Shown here piece after piece: positions 62,701 to 64,000 of a stretch of 64,000 nt of DNA (position 1 is its first letter; every line of letters starts with the position of its first letter). Both the position numbers and the translations under genes were made by a program. The DNA is from Zeus faber (taxonomy: Eukaryota; Chordata; Actinopteri; Zeiformes; Zeidae). Under the pieces are notes generated by a model. It was not told the origin of the DNA. It searched no databases and saw nothing but the letters and a program-made list of their open reading frames with translations. The stretch is from the NCBI GenBank assembly GCA_960531495.1, contig OY482866.1:15482725-15546724 (forward strand). The letters are read 5' to 3'.

Positions 62701-64000
62701 GTACCCCCATCCCCCCACCTCACAGGGACCATTCTCTCTCTTGTGCCTCGCTAGTAAACTATAGCTTTAATGGTGGTGCCTCTCTTGTCTCTTAAAGTTA
62801 ACGTCTATTGTAGCTTAAGAATGTGTGGTTGTGATGCTTGAGCTTTGCTTGTGTTTGTATAAGTGACAATTCTCTTTCCTTCTGTGTTCCAAAAATCTCA
62901 AGATTGACTTAAGGGCCAAGAAGCTTATAAGCTCAGTGATAACAAATTAATGTATTGCATATATACAACCTCATACCCTATTAAAGTAATTTTCAAATAT
63001 TCAAATGAAGATTATTATAGATTTCAAGTAAAGTTATTGGATTCCAGAAATCAATACAATATAAGCTCTGAGAAATATGTAAGAGACATACACTTATACA
63101 TTAGAAAATACTTAATGGTTGTATAAGGCTTTCACTTCTTCAAACCACAACCCAATTTTAATAATTAAACATGAATTTCACATAGCAGTTGGATGTATAC
63201 CAGACACTCCAACATTTGTTAAATAGCTGCTGAGTAGCAGGACGTAGAACTTTCTGTTAGCTAGCAATAGCGGGAAGGATTTTAGCTTAAACCTTACCGC
63301 TACAAGCTTTTACAGCCCAGTCCACATTAACACTAAATAGAAACAGTTCCACACAAATTAGAAAGCCAGTGAAGTATTTTCTTGTGTGCCTGATAGTGTG
63401 CTCCATTAAGTGTTACTTAGTAGTTATATTGGGCCCTTGATCACTTATGGCTGTCTGGTGGTGTGCAGTAGATCCACAGGATGAAGCAGAGAGAAAAGAA
63501 CAGTGGTTAGCCGTCATAGCCGACCACCTGGGCTTCAGCTGGACAGGTGAGTTGCATCAAAGGTAACACAGGGGCACAGTCACTGGGGCTGTTGTTCCAC
63601 TGAAATGAAGATATGTTTATACATTTCAAACACACAGTTCTACATCACACTGTAATAGGCTGGATTTGACTTGATTTCTGGGCAACACATCACACTCGTG
63701 GATAATTTTATTGTATTTTTCATGCAAATCCTTTCCAAATGAATATTATTAAATTAATAATACTATTAATAGAAGTCAATACTTTGGAACTGTGCTCTCA
63801 CATCGTGAACAACAGTATTATATTTGACGAACCTAAAAAAGCCTCCATGAATTGATTTCTTCCTTTTTTTCATTAAAACACTCTTGAACAGTCAGAAAAT
63901 GTTGATTGTAAAACTTCTGTTTGGTTTTGTTTTGATCACAGAGCTGGCACGGGAGCTGGACTTCAGTGAAGAAAGGATAAACCGCATAAGGATTGAAAAT
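227..64000 (+). CDS. ank2: ankyrin-2 (ankyrin-B) gene, multi-exon coding region, 3' end outside the window
   Basis: The gene spans the window; only the exons listed separately are coding. Seen: 42 candidate exons with GT-AG borders and matching phases, giving 3,102 codons when all are joined. Domain order is 24 ankyrin repeats, acidic linker, two ZU5 domains, UPA domain, giant Ser/Pro/Glu-rich insert and the start of a death domain. Known for the family: ankyrin-B is a cytoplasmic adaptor that tethers membrane proteins to beta-spectrin, and the giant-exon isoform is axonal. Paralogue choice: MMVNRTTE, the [15 protein letters not shown] cassette, [14 protein letters not shown] and the giant-exon motifs match ANK2 as I remember it better than ANK1 or ANK3. 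The locus is compact compared with mammalian ANK2, as is usual in fish. The end of the death domain and the C-terminal regulatory tail lie beyond the window. Ank2a versus ank2b cannot be settled here. Confidence 0.95.
1280..1468 (+). repeat. 21-bp minisatellite, 9 units
   Basis: Nine consecutive 21-bp units begin with ATTAACAGAAAACACAAA or close variants (ATTAACAGAAAACACGAC and others). Because 21 is divisible by three, the array reads as a heptapeptide repeat (ALTENTN-like) in one frame, but nothing suggests it is translated. An opposed array follows at 1,625. Confidence 0.95.
1625..1750 (-). repeat. 21-bp minisatellite, 6 units, inverted relative to 1,280-1,468
   Basis: Six units carry the reverse complement of the upstream repeat (GCGGTTGTGTTTTCTGTTAAT-type, with CTGTTAAT at the end of most units). 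The last unit is degenerate, and decayed copies may continue to about 1,790. The two arrays are separated by a 156-bp spacer. Confidence 0.93.
2927..2958 (+). repeat. (GT)n microsatellite
   Basis: A pure GT run of 16 units, with imperfect GT-rich sequence back to about 2,893. An opposed AC array lies 92 bp downstream. Confidence 0.97.
3051..3106 (+). repeat. (AC)28 microsatellite
   Basis: A pure AC run preceded by a short GC-alternating tract (about 3,043-3,050). It is complementary to the GT run at 2,927-2,958. Confidence 0.97.
4126..5021 (-). mobile_element. Tc1-type DNA transposon, internally deleted
   Basis: The ends are near-perfect inverted repeats beginning CACCGATCAGCCACAACA, each flanked by TA (4,124-4,125 and 5,022-5,023), the usual Tc1/mariner target duplication. 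The minus strand holds a transposase N-terminal part and, near the other end, a C-terminal remnant with stop codons. At about 0.9 kb it is shorter than the 1.3-1.6 kb typical of full Tc1 elements, and part of the catalytic domain is missing. It is a non-autonomous relic. Confidence 0.85.
4535..4972 (-). pseudogene. Tc1-like transposase, N-terminal fragment
   Basis: This is a 145-codon open frame on the minus strand inside the Tc1 element. Its middle ([20 protein letters not shown] and following) resembles the paired-like helix-turn-helix of Tc1 transposases, followed by a second DNA-binding segment ([20 protein letters not shown]). It ends before the catalytic DDE domain. Remnants of that domain, with stops, lie at about 4,140-4,470. 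No active enzyme is encoded. Confidence 0.75.
7797..7898 (+). CDS. ank2: ank2 exon: ankyrin repeat 1
   Basis: The exon has 34 codons, phase 0 in and out, from [15 protein letters not shown] to DIGTCNQ. It is bounded by tttcag and a gtagga donor. It forms the N-terminal capping repeat, which lacks the TPLH motif as in other ankyrins, and closely matches the ankyrin-B start [15 protein letters not shown]. Confidence 0.96.
7921..8010 (+). repeat. (CA)n array with interspersed CG
   Basis: About 90 bp of alternating CA with CGCA interruptions, starting 22 nt downstream of the repeat-1 exon donor. Confidence 0.95.
8150..8193 (+). repeat. (CT)n microsatellite
   Basis: A nearly pure CT run in intron 2. 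Confidence 0.93.
9955..10396. mobile_element. unassigned interspersed element nested in an older repeat
   Basis: This 442-bp block is bracketed by GAGGCTG (9,948-9,954 and 10,397-10,403), as expected for a target duplication. The flanking sequence on both sides looks like parts of one repeat: CTGTGTACCGA-containing text occurs before the insertion, and the similar CTGTGTACCGATCCTG follows it. Inside are about five units of a 24-25-bp minisatellite rich in ACAGGCAGGGAATCAGG (about 10,045-10,190). No transposase was recognised, so the superfamily is left open. Confidence 0.55.
11055..11134 (+). repeat. (TG)n microsatellite
   Basis: About 80 bp of TG with a single GCGG interruption near 11,098. 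Confidence 0.96.
13214..13249. repeat. short perfect inverted repeat
   Basis: AATGCATTGTGGCA at 13,214-13,227 is the exact reverse complement of 13,236-13,249, with an 8-nt loop. Each arm contains an ATGCAT palindrome. Confidence 0.9.
13272..13530 (+). repeat. dispersed repeat, copy 1
   Basis: The block starts TTTTCAGGGCCCTC and is collinear with 52,581-52,860. Shared landmarks are CAGGGCCCTC, GGAGCAGAT, GGCTCCT, CAACAGG and CAGCCACCCT. It is an ancient interspersed repeat of unknown class. Confidence 0.7.
15180..15278 (+). CDS. ank2: ank2 exon: ankyrin repeat 2
   Basis: The exon has 33 codons, phase 0-0, [15 protein letters not shown] to DSATK. The acceptor is tttccag and the donor gtagac. 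The 99-bp one-repeat exon is the standard unit of vertebrate ankyrins. Confidence 0.97.
15611..16680 (-). mobile_element. TTAA-flanked MITE, copy 1 (interrupted)
   Basis: The element has TTAA at both edges (15,611-15,614 and 16,677-16,680). The left end is TTAAAGGGGATCTATT. The right end contains AGGTGTAAAAAGGAGCAT and reads toward CTCTTTAA. It aligns in inverted orientation with 44,982-45,468, sharing TATGCTTTTCCTTATTTTCT and GGCCAAAGTGTCAAATAA in complement. A TTAA target and no coding capacity suggest a piggyBac-type MITE. It is longer than its sister copy because of an insertion at 15,627-15,982. Confidence 0.75.
15627..15982 (-). mobile_element. insertion nested in the MITE (probable non-LTR element fragment or SINE)
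   Basis: This 356-bp segment is flanked by ATCTATT on both sides (15,620-15,626 and 15,983-15,989). It starts with tandem 7-mers (ATTCAAG, about five units) and ends in AT microsatellite DNA. A 7-bp target duplication and a short-repeat tail suggest a retroposed element lying on the minus strand. The family was not identified. Confidence 0.6.
16833..16931 (+). CDS. ank2: ank2 exon: ankyrin repeat 3
   Basis: The exon has 33 codons, phase 0-0, [15 protein letters not shown] to NSQSQ, between ctccag and gtgact. [15 protein letters not shown] is typical of repeat 3 in ankyrin-B and ankyrin-G. Confidence 0.97.
17019..17104 (+). repeat. (TG)n array ending just before a 3' splice site
   Basis: TG-rich DNA with short interruptions fills the end of the 179-bp intron and stops about 6 nt before the exon at 17,111. 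It takes the place of a normal pyrimidine tract. Confidence 0.95.
17111..17209 (+). CDS. ank2: ank2 exon: ankyrin repeat 4
   Basis: The exon has 33 codons, phase 0-0, [15 protein letters not shown] to STATE. The acceptor is ttgtag with a TG array rather than a pyrimidine tract. The donor is gtgaga, with an AT array starting about 20 nt beyond it. Confidence 0.96.
17210..17797 (+). other. ank2: intron 5
   Basis: This intron holds an AT microsatellite at about 17,229-17,285. AAAGCAGATTCTCACCAAT near 17,622 resembles sequence near 18,410. Nothing else was recognised. Confidence 0.7.
17798..17983 (+). CDS. ank2: ank2 exon: ankyrin repeats 5 and 6
   Basis: The exon has 62 codons, phase 0-0, [15 protein letters not shown] to ADVQSK. 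Repeat 5 is the short one ending NDTKGK. Repeat 6 begins [14 protein letters not shown]. It is flanked by ccccag and gtaacg, and the coding sequence is very GC-rich at third positions. Confidence 0.97.
19165..19420. repeat. common fish repeat, hAT-like non-autonomous fragment
   Basis: The text ATGTACTTAAGTATCAAAAG followed by GTGAAAGTAAATAC, and the repeated AAGT/ACTT-rich context, resemble a family of hAT-type repeats common in teleosts. The assignment is from memory of the motif style, and the ends are not defined. Confidence 0.4.
20113..20147 (+). repeat. (GT)n array upstream of the MMVNRTTE microexon
   Basis: A 35-bp GT run ending 71 nt before the microexon, with a complementary CA run on the other side. 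Confidence 0.97.
20219..20242 (+). CDS. ank2: ank2 24-nt microexon MMVNRTTE between repeats 6 and 7
   Basis: The exon has eight codons (MMVNRTTE), phase 0-0, with acceptor gcttcag and donor gtatac. The same octapeptide occurs at this position in mammalian ankyrin-B. Being in-frame and symmetric, it can be skipped without a frameshift. It would add a short loop between repeats 6 and 7. Confidence 0.9.
20305..20335 (+). repeat. (CA)n array downstream of the MMVNRTTE microexon
   Basis: A pure CA run of about 31 bp, with further CA dinucleotides from 20,281. It is complementary to the GT array at 20,113-20,147. Confidence 0.97.
21892..21995 (+). repeat. opposed (TAA)n and (TTA)n tracts
   Basis: TAA-type repeats are followed by TTA-type repeats, interrupted by short unique pieces, and are partly self-complementary. 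Confidence 0.9.
22490..22524 (+). repeat. (TAA)n microsatellite
   Basis: About eleven AAT/TAA triplets in intron 7. Confidence 0.95.
23056..23216 (+). repeat. dispersed repeat family, copy 1
   Basis: Collinear with 33,192-33,358. Shared landmarks are TTTATAACTG, TCACTGTGCTTGAA and AAGCCTTT, with spacers of similar size. The class is unknown. Confidence 0.65.
24091..24168 (+). repeat. (CT)n array serving as pyrimidine tract of repeat-7 exon
   Basis: A 78-bp pure CT run ends 35 nt before the exon at 24,204. CT-rich sequence continues to the splice site. Confidence 0.97.
24204..24302 (+). CDS. ank2: ank2 exon: ankyrin repeat 7
   Basis: The exon has 33 codons, phase 0-0, [15 protein letters not shown] to DFTAR. 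The acceptor is tcccag behind the CT array and the donor is gtaggg. [11 protein letters not shown] is the canonical repeat core. Confidence 0.97.
24303..24697 (+). other. ank2: intron 8
   Basis: A 395-bp intron. Nothing recognised beyond splice signals. Confidence 0.8.
24698..24796 (+). CDS. ank2: ank2 exon: ankyrin repeat 8
   Basis: The exon has 33 codons, phase 0-0, [15 protein letters not shown] to DAKTR, between ttcacag and gtgagt. Confidence 0.97.
25986..26508 (-). pseudogene. hAT-family (ZBED-like) transposase fossil, internally deleted
   Basis: Read on the minus strand, the first part (about 26,508-26,250, with a frameshift near 26,345) encodes a BED-type zinc finger: RCAWC supplies the cysteines and [10 protein letters not shown] the histidines. 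The frame at 26,204-25,986 then resembles the C-terminal hAT dimerisation region ([20 protein letters not shown], then [11 protein letters not shown]). The large middle of the enzyme is missing. The wording resembles ZBED5/GTF2IRD2-type domesticated hAT proteins. Breaks in frame and the deletion rule out a working gene. Confidence 0.7.
26697..26735 (+). repeat. (TA)n microsatellite
   Basis: About 38 bp of alternating TA. Confidence 0.95.
26909..27007 (+). CDS. ank2: ank2 exon: ankyrin repeat 9
   Basis: The exon has 33 codons, phase 0-0, [15 protein letters not shown] to LARTK, between ctccag and gtgcct. It is strongly GC-rich at third positions. A 100-bp intron follows. Confidence 0.97.
27108..27305 (+). 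CDS. ank2: ank2 exon: ankyrin repeats 10 and 11
   Basis: The exon has 66 codons, phase 0-0, [15 protein letters not shown] to NARAL, with two fused repeats. Repeat 11 begins [15 protein letters not shown]. The acceptor is accag and the donor gtactg. GC at third positions is nearly saturated. Confidence 0.97.
27306..28397 (+). other. ank2: intron 11
   Basis: A 1.1-kb AT-rich intron with a 71-bp TA array at 27,424-27,494 and A-rich DNA to about 27,900. Long minus-strand frames here are low-complexity Ile/Tyr/Phe artefacts. Confidence 0.8.
27424..27494 (+). repeat. (TA)n microsatellite
   Basis: About 70 bp of alternating TA in intron 11. Confidence 0.96.
28398..28496 (+). CDS. ank2: ank2 exon: ankyrin repeat 12
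   Basis: The exon has 33 codons, phase 0-0, [15 protein letters not shown] to QAITE, between gtcgcag and gtacga. Confidence 0.97.
28497..29749 (+). other. ank2: intron 12
   Basis: A 1.25-kb intron. I recognise no exon and no identifiable mobile element. The end is CT-rich and serves as the pyrimidine tract. Confidence 0.75.
29750..29848 (+). CDS. ank2: ank2 exon: ankyrin repeat 13
   Basis: The exon has 33 codons, phase 0-0, [15 protein letters not shown] to DVSNI, between ccccag and gtaagt. [11 protein letters not shown] is the known variant core of this repeat. Confidence 0.97.
29849..30182 (+). other. ank2: intron 13
   Basis: A 334-bp intron with a short GA run after the donor. Nothing else recognised. 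Confidence 0.8.
30183..30281 (+). CDS. ank2: ank2 exon: ankyrin repeat 14
   Basis: The exon has 33 codons, phase 0-0, [15 protein letters not shown] to DARAR. The acceptor is cgcccag and the donor gtacag, with a CA array beginning about 12 nt downstream. Confidence 0.97.
30293..30356 (+). repeat. (AC)n array next to a 5' splice site
   Basis: A 64-bp AC run starting about 12 nt after the repeat-14 exon donor. Confidence 0.97.
30507..30547 (+). repeat. (AC)n microsatellite
   Basis: A second AC run of about 40 bp in intron 14. Confidence 0.96.
30947..31144 (+). CDS. ank2: ank2 exon: ankyrin repeats 15 and 16
   Basis: The exon has 66 codons, phase 0-0, [15 protein letters not shown] to SLATK. 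Repeat 16 begins [15 protein letters not shown]. It lies between cctcag and gtgaga and is GC-rich at third positions. Confidence 0.97.
31274..31489 (+). pseudogene. possible BESS-motif fragment from a mobile-element accessory protein
   Basis: A 71-codon frame whose middle (about [12 protein letters not shown], then [15 protein letters not shown]) resembles the BESS protein-interaction motif found at the C-terminus of MADF proteins, some of which derive from PIF/Harbinger elements. It could equally be chance. No MADF half was found upstream. Confidence 0.3.
33192..33358 (+). repeat. dispersed repeat family, copy 2
   Basis: Collinear with 23,056-23,216, sharing TTTATAACTG, CTCACTGTGCTTGAA and AAGCCTTT with diverged spacers. 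Confidence 0.65.
33549..33647 (+). CDS. ank2: ank2 exon: ankyrin repeat 17
   Basis: The exon has 33 codons, phase 0-0, [15 protein letters not shown] to DSAGK, between tccgcag and gtgcgc. Confidence 0.97.
33648..34054 (+). other. ank2: intron 16
   Basis: A 407-bp intron. Nothing recognised apart from a short G run near 33,665. Confidence 0.8.
34055..34153 (+). CDS. ank2: ank2 exon: ankyrin repeat 18
   Basis: The exon has 33 codons, phase 0-0, [15 protein letters not shown] to HTMAK, between ccgcag and gtgaga. Confidence 0.97.
34154..35405 (+). other. ank2: intron 17
   Basis: A 1.25-kb AT-rich intron with a TG/CG run (about 34,247-34,279) and long GATA-type tetranucleotide repeats (about 34,812-34,975). 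No exon was seen. Confidence 0.8.
34812..34975 (+). repeat. GATA/GATG tetranucleotide repeats
   Basis: Imperfect runs of GATA, GATG, GATT and GTAG tetranucleotides. Minus-strand Tyr/Leu/Ser-rich frames here are artefacts. Confidence 0.93.
35406..35603 (+). CDS. ank2: ank2 exon: ankyrin repeats 19 and 20
   Basis: The exon has 66 codons, phase 0-0, [15 protein letters not shown] to NVPTK. Repeat 20 starts [15 protein letters not shown], the ankyrin-B wording (ankyrin-G has QGIASVHLAAQEGH, as I recall). It lies between accag and gtacgg. Confidence 0.97.
35604..36241 (+). other. ank2: intron 18
   Basis: A 638-bp AT-rich intron. Nothing recognised. Confidence 0.8.
36242..36340 (+). CDS. ank2: ank2 exon: ankyrin repeat 21
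   Basis: The exon has 33 codons, phase 0-0, [15 protein letters not shown] to [16 protein letters not shown] is ankyrin-B specific as far as I recall. It lies between ctctcag and gtaaga. Confidence 0.97.
36582..36680 (+). CDS. ank2: ank2 exon: ankyrin repeat 22
   Basis: The exon has 33 codons, phase 0-0, [15 protein letters not shown] to [15 protein letters not shown] marks ankyrin-B (PLHVGCHYGN in ankyrin-G). It lies between tttgcag and gtaact. A 241-bp intron precedes it. Confidence 0.97.
36681..38867 (+). other. ank2: intron 20
   Basis: A 2.2-kb intron with a T-run near 36,949-36,965, two pol III B-box-like motifs (37,404 and 37,478) and a tandem duplication (37,777-38,054). No exon was recognised. 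Confidence 0.7.
37777..38054 (+). repeat. tandem direct duplication, two diverged copies
   Basis: CCCTGGTCTCC(G/A)GG(C/T)GCTTT and, further on, TCTTTGAGCCAC(T/A)GAGGCTCAT occur in the same order at about 37,777-37,884 and 37,971-38,054. Confidence 0.75.
38868..38966 (+). CDS. ank2: ank2 exon: ankyrin repeat 23
   Basis: The exon has 33 codons, phase 0-0, [15 protein letters not shown] to NATTV, between cttccag and gtgagg. A 110-bp intron follows. Confidence 0.97.
39077..39175 (+). CDS. ank2: ank2 exon: ankyrin repeat 24 (C-terminal cap)
   Basis: The exon has 33 codons, phase 0-0, [15 protein letters not shown] to EIITTTT. It is the last repeat, ending in the VVTEE...TTTT segment seen in all three vertebrate ankyrins. 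It lies between ttccag and gtacgt. Confidence 0.97.
39176..39542 (+). other. ank2: intron 22
   Basis: A 367-bp intron. Nothing recognised. Confidence 0.8.
39543..39615 (+). CDS. ank2: ank2 exon: post-repeat linker ([14 protein letters not shown])
   Basis: The exon is 73 nt, phase 0 in and 1 out, reading [24 protein letters not shown] plus one base. The sequence is conserved in ankyrin-B directly after repeat 24. The donor is agg|gtgagt. Confidence 0.95.
39616..40139 (+). other. ank2: intron 23
   Basis: A 524-bp intron. Nothing recognised. Confidence 0.8.
40140..40193 (+). CDS. ank2: ank2 acidic cassette exon ([18 protein letters not shown])
   Basis: The exon is 54 nt, phase 1-1, adding [18 protein letters not shown] to the acidic linker. 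The acceptor is cccgcag and the donor gtatac. Because the phases are symmetric, skipping it joins DEE directly to GDDTMTG, the common mammalian ankyrin-B wording, so this is a probable alternative exon. An acidic, Ser-rich composition fits the linker. Confidence 0.78.
40194..41662 (+). other. ank2: intron 24
   Basis: A 1.5-kb intron with a GC- and CpG-rich block at about 40,830-41,030, just after a sequence resembling a hAT-type end (CAGTGTTGGG near 40,769). A small hairpin lies at about 41,150-41,182 (TTTTCCTCC/GGAGGAAAA) and an A18 tract near 41,319. No exon was recognised. Confidence 0.6.
40830..41030. promoter_or_regulatory. CpG-rich block, candidate internal CpG island or promoter
   Basis: The block stands out as GC- and CpG-rich inside an otherwise AT-rich intron, with runs such as GGGCGGCGGCGGGAGGGGCC. 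It lies about 0.65 kb upstream of the GDDTMTG exon. In ANK3, a short isoform starts from an internal exon at the equivalent place, as I recall. It could equally be part of a mobile element. No core promoter motif was verified. Confidence 0.3.
41663..41804 (+). CDS. ank2: ank2 exon: acidic linker ([14 protein letters not shown])
   Basis: The exon is 142 nt, phase 1 in and 2 out, reading [20 protein letters not shown] and on to [13 protein letters not shown]. It matches the ankyrin-B linker before the ZU5 domains. The acceptor is ctccag. The donor gttaag is weaker than its neighbours. Confidence 0.95.
41979..41990 (+). CDS. ank2: candidate 12-nt ank2 microexon
   Basis: TCGATTGCAAAG lies between a CT-rich stretch ending atacatag and a gtatgt donor. 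Entering in phase 2, it would complete AGT (Ser), add Arg-Leu-Gln and leave in phase 2, so inclusion or skipping both keep frame. It sits where mammalian ankyrins carry a short SLRSF-type segment. Splice signals and phase support it; the tiny length leaves room for chance. Confidence 0.42.
41991..42809 (+). other. ank2: intron after the candidate 12-nt microexon (to 42,809)
   Basis: An 819-bp intron with a pure G15 run at 42,314-42,328. An AG at 42,699-42,700 could be mistaken for an acceptor, but the true exon starts at 42,810. Confidence 0.7.
42810..42897 (+). CDS. ank2: ank2 exon: linker ([18 protein letters not shown])
   Basis: The exon is 88 nt, phase 2 in and 0 out. One base completes Ser, then 29 codons [15 protein letters not shown] to MLTSHQ. 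It corresponds to the SDRSHTLSHASYLRD...SHQ segment of mammalian ankyrin-B. It lies between ctcccag and gtaaac. Confidence 0.9.
42898..43484 (+). other. ank2: intron before the [11 protein letters not shown] exon
   Basis: A 587-bp intron with a T-rich tract at about 43,164-43,197. Nothing else recognised. Confidence 0.8.
43485..43588 (+). CDS. ank2: ank2 exon: entry to ZU5-N ([18 protein letters not shown])
   Basis: The exon is 104 nt, phase 0 in and 2 out, [18 protein letters not shown] to SSPIHSG. It is conserved in ankyrin-B immediately before the first ZU5 domain. It lies between cccag and gtaggt. Confidence 0.95.
43589..45758 (+). other. ank2: intron 28
   Basis: A 2.2-kb intron with C-rich DNA at about 43,948-43,980 and a TTAA-flanked MITE at 44,982-45,468. 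No exon was recognised. Confidence 0.75.
44982..45468 (+). mobile_element. TTAA-flanked MITE, copy 2 (intact ends)
   Basis: TTAA is present at both edges. The terminal inverted repeats are TTAAAGGGGAGCTATTATGC on the left and, read inward from the right, TTAAAGGGGATCTACTATGC. It is 487 bp with no coding capacity. The TTAA target and the AGGGG ends suggest a piggyBac-type MITE. It is the same family as 15,611-16,680, in opposite orientation. Confidence 0.8.
45759..45983 (+). CDS. ank2: ank2 exon: first ZU5 domain, N-terminal part
   Basis: The exon is 225 nt, phase 2-2, [18 protein letters not shown] to GAQFLG. It contains the Asp-Ala-Arg (DAR) triplet at 45,781-45,789, known in ankyrins as essential for beta-spectrin binding. 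The residue after GGAM is Cys here; the mammalian protein has Arg, as I recall. It lies between ccttag and gtaaga. Confidence 0.97.
45984..47919 (+). other. ank2: intron 29
   Basis: A 1.9-kb intron with a long TAGA/TA microsatellite (about 46,575-46,865), a C-run near 47,852-47,871 and no recognised exon. Confidence 0.75.
46600..46865 (+). repeat. compound GATA/(TA)n microsatellite
   Basis: GATA tetranucleotides are followed by about 80 bp of TA, a CTGTAGATA-interrupted region, and GATA again. Minus-strand Ile/Tyr frames across it are artefacts. Confidence 0.95.
47920..48018 (+). CDS. ank2: ank2 ZU5 cassette exon ([16 protein letters not shown])
   Basis: The exon is 99 nt, phase 2-2, reading [20 protein letters not shown] through GPPGTKFLG. 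It matches a segment present in some mammalian ankyrin-B isoforms. Its last 25 residues align with the last 25 of the preceding exon, with 14 identical (PP..EGE.L.SR....GP.G..FLG), indicating an ancient partial exon duplication. Skipping it preserves frame (FLG to PVIVEIPH). Confidence 0.9.
48019..49035 (+). other. ank2: intron 30
   Basis: A 1.0-kb intron with a short ATT array near 48,812-48,840. Nothing else recognised. Confidence 0.8.
49036..49190 (+). CDS. ank2: ank2 exon: first ZU5 domain, C-terminal part
   Basis: The exon is 155 nt, phase 2 in and 1 out, [18 protein letters not shown] to [10 protein letters not shown]. It is highly conserved ZU5 core sequence, with a C-rich pyrimidine tract and cccag acceptor. 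Confidence 0.97.
49191..49629 (+). other. ank2: intron 31
   Basis: A 439-bp intron. Nothing recognised. Confidence 0.8.
49630..49841 (+). CDS. ank2: ank2 exon: start of second ZU5 domain
   Basis: The exon is 212 nt, phase 1 in and 0 out, [20 protein letters not shown] to [26 protein letters not shown] and [16 protein letters not shown] are the expected second-ZU5 motifs. It lies between tttcag and gtgagg. Confidence 0.97.
49842..50487 (+). other. ank2: intron 32
   Basis: A 646-bp intron with a short TTG array near 50,210-50,226. Nothing else recognised. Confidence 0.8.
50488..50692 (+). CDS. ank2: ank2 exon: second ZU5 domain
   Basis: The exon is 205 nt, phase 0 in and 1 out, [20 protein letters not shown] through LLCSIT. 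It includes [18 protein letters not shown], near-invariant among ankyrins. The donor g|gtcagg is followed within about 6 nt by an AC array. Confidence 0.97.
50693..51142 (+). other. ank2: intron 33
   Basis: A 450-bp intron with a 41-bp AC array directly after the donor. Nothing else recognised. Confidence 0.8.
50699..50739 (+). repeat. (AC)n array directly after a 5' splice site
   Basis: Twenty AC units beginning at the end of the donor consensus of the exon ending at 50,692. Confidence 0.97.
51143..51239 (+). CDS. ank2: ank2 exon: ZU5/UPA junction
   Basis: The exon is 97 nt, phase 1 in and 2 out, [18 protein letters not shown] to FTTNVSAR. It is conserved sequence leading into the UPA domain. 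It lies between ttcgtag and gtaacc. Confidence 0.97.
51501..51729 (+). CDS. ank2: ank2 exon: UPA domain
   Basis: The exon is 229 nt, phase 2 in and 0 out, [20 protein letters not shown] through VARSRDVE. It contains the conserved [20 protein letters not shown]. The UPA domain packs against the ZU5 tandem to form one supramodule. It lies between tcccag and gtaagg. Confidence 0.97.
51931..52056 (+). CDS. ank2: ank2 exon: UPA domain, continued
   Basis: The exon has 42 codons, phase 0-0, [20 protein letters not shown] to ALFIK, between cttcag and gtaaga. Confidence 0.97.
52057..53057 (+). other. ank2: intron 36
   Basis: A 1.0-kb intron containing copy 2 of a dispersed repeat (52,581-52,860). 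No exon was recognised. Confidence 0.75.
52581..52860 (+). repeat. dispersed repeat, copy 2
   Basis: Same orientation and landmark order as 13,272-13,530, with TTTTCAGGGCCCTCC at its start and a CAGCCACCCTGACC segment near the end. Confidence 0.7.
53058..53180 (+). CDS. ank2: ank2 exon: end of UPA domain
   Basis: The exon has 41 codons, phase 0-0, [20 protein letters not shown] to LPSYSK, between gttgcag and gtaagg. It ends the spectrin-binding module (NLNITLP motif). Confidence 0.97.
53181..54022 (+). other. ank2: intron 37
   Basis: An 842-bp intron ending in CT-rich DNA. Nothing else recognised. Confidence 0.75.
54023..54055 (+). CDS. ank2: ank2 33-nt exon [11 protein letters not shown]
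   Basis: The exon has eleven codons, phase 0-0, [11 protein letters not shown], equivalent to [11 protein letters not shown] of mammalian ankyrin-B. The donor is gtaaca. The acceptor reads tcacatcaaaag, with the last pyrimidines about 8 nt upstream, which is a weak site. Symmetric and therefore skippable. Confidence 0.88.
54056..55375 (+). other. ank2: intron 38
   Basis: A 1.3-kb AT-rich intron. Nothing recognised apart from the strong pyrimidine tract at its end. Confidence 0.8.
55376..55397 (+). CDS. ank2: ank2 22-nt microexon SGRTLEK
   Basis: The exon is 22 nt, phase 0 in and 1 out: SGRTLEK plus one base. The acceptor is strong (TTTGCTGTTTTTACAG) and the donor is gtaaga. The extra base is exactly what the giant exon needs, since its AG acceptor at 58,058-58,059 leaves two bases of a codon (completed here as Tyr). 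It corresponds to IDMTSEKN in mammalian ankyrin-B, sharing the T..EK spacing. Confidence 0.8.
55398..58059 (+). other. ank2: intron 39, upstream of the giant exon
   Basis: A 2.7-kb AT-rich intron. No element or exon recognised. The in-frame ATG at 57,954 is intronic and not a start. Confidence 0.8.
58060..62700 (+). CDS. ank2: ank2 giant exon (axonal 440-kDa-type insert)
   Basis: The exon is 4,641 nt, phase 1 in and 1 out, with 1,546 complete codons and no stop. The composition is disordered: rich in Ser, Pro, Glu and Lys, with almost no Cys. Recognisable blocks in order are [15 protein letters not shown] (about 58,134), [33 protein letters not shown] (about 58,798; short helical segment), [20 protein letters not shown] (about 59,000), paired SP/DS-rich motifs (59,940-60,240), [20 protein letters not shown] (about 60,360), [18 protein letters not shown] (about 61,168), [20 protein letters not shown] (about 61,320) and [20 protein letters not shown] (about 62,440). 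These match the neuronal insert of mammalian ankyrin-B. Giant ankyrin-B acts in axons. The exon is shorter than the roughly 2,000-residue mammalian insert and lacks its 12-residue tandem repeats. The donor is g|gtaccc. Reading through it meets TAA at 62,793. Confidence 0.94.
62701..63471 (+). other. ank2: intron 40, after the giant exon
   Basis: About 0.77 kb, AT-rich after 62,940. Retention would add 31 residues and end at TAA 62,793-62,795. It ends in a CAGTAG tandem acceptor (63,466-63,471). Nothing else recognised. Confidence 0.75.
63472..63546 (+). CDS. ank2: ank2 exon: start of death domain
   Basis: The exon is 75 nt, phase 1-1 when the second AG of cagtag is used, reading [20 protein letters not shown] then GFSWT. 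Using the first AG (start 63,469) inserts one Val. It corresponds to DPQDEQERIEERLAYIADHL in ankyrin-B. The donor is gtgagt. Confidence 0.93.
63547..63941 (+). other. ank2: intron 41
   Basis: A 395-bp AT-rich intron. Nothing recognised. Confidence 0.8.
63942..64000 (+). CDS. ank2: ank2 exon: death domain, truncated by window end
   Basis: It reads [20 protein letters not shown] from the gatcacag acceptor to the last base of the window (phase 1 in). This is helix 2-3 sequence of the ankyrin death domain. The exon, the remaining death domain and the C-terminal tail continue outside the window. Confidence 0.95.

Noticed and set aside
1..64000. CRISPR arrays, operons and bacterial-type regulatory elements
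   Set aside because: The window is spliced vertebrate DNA. The tandem arrays present are micro- and minisatellites without spacer structure.
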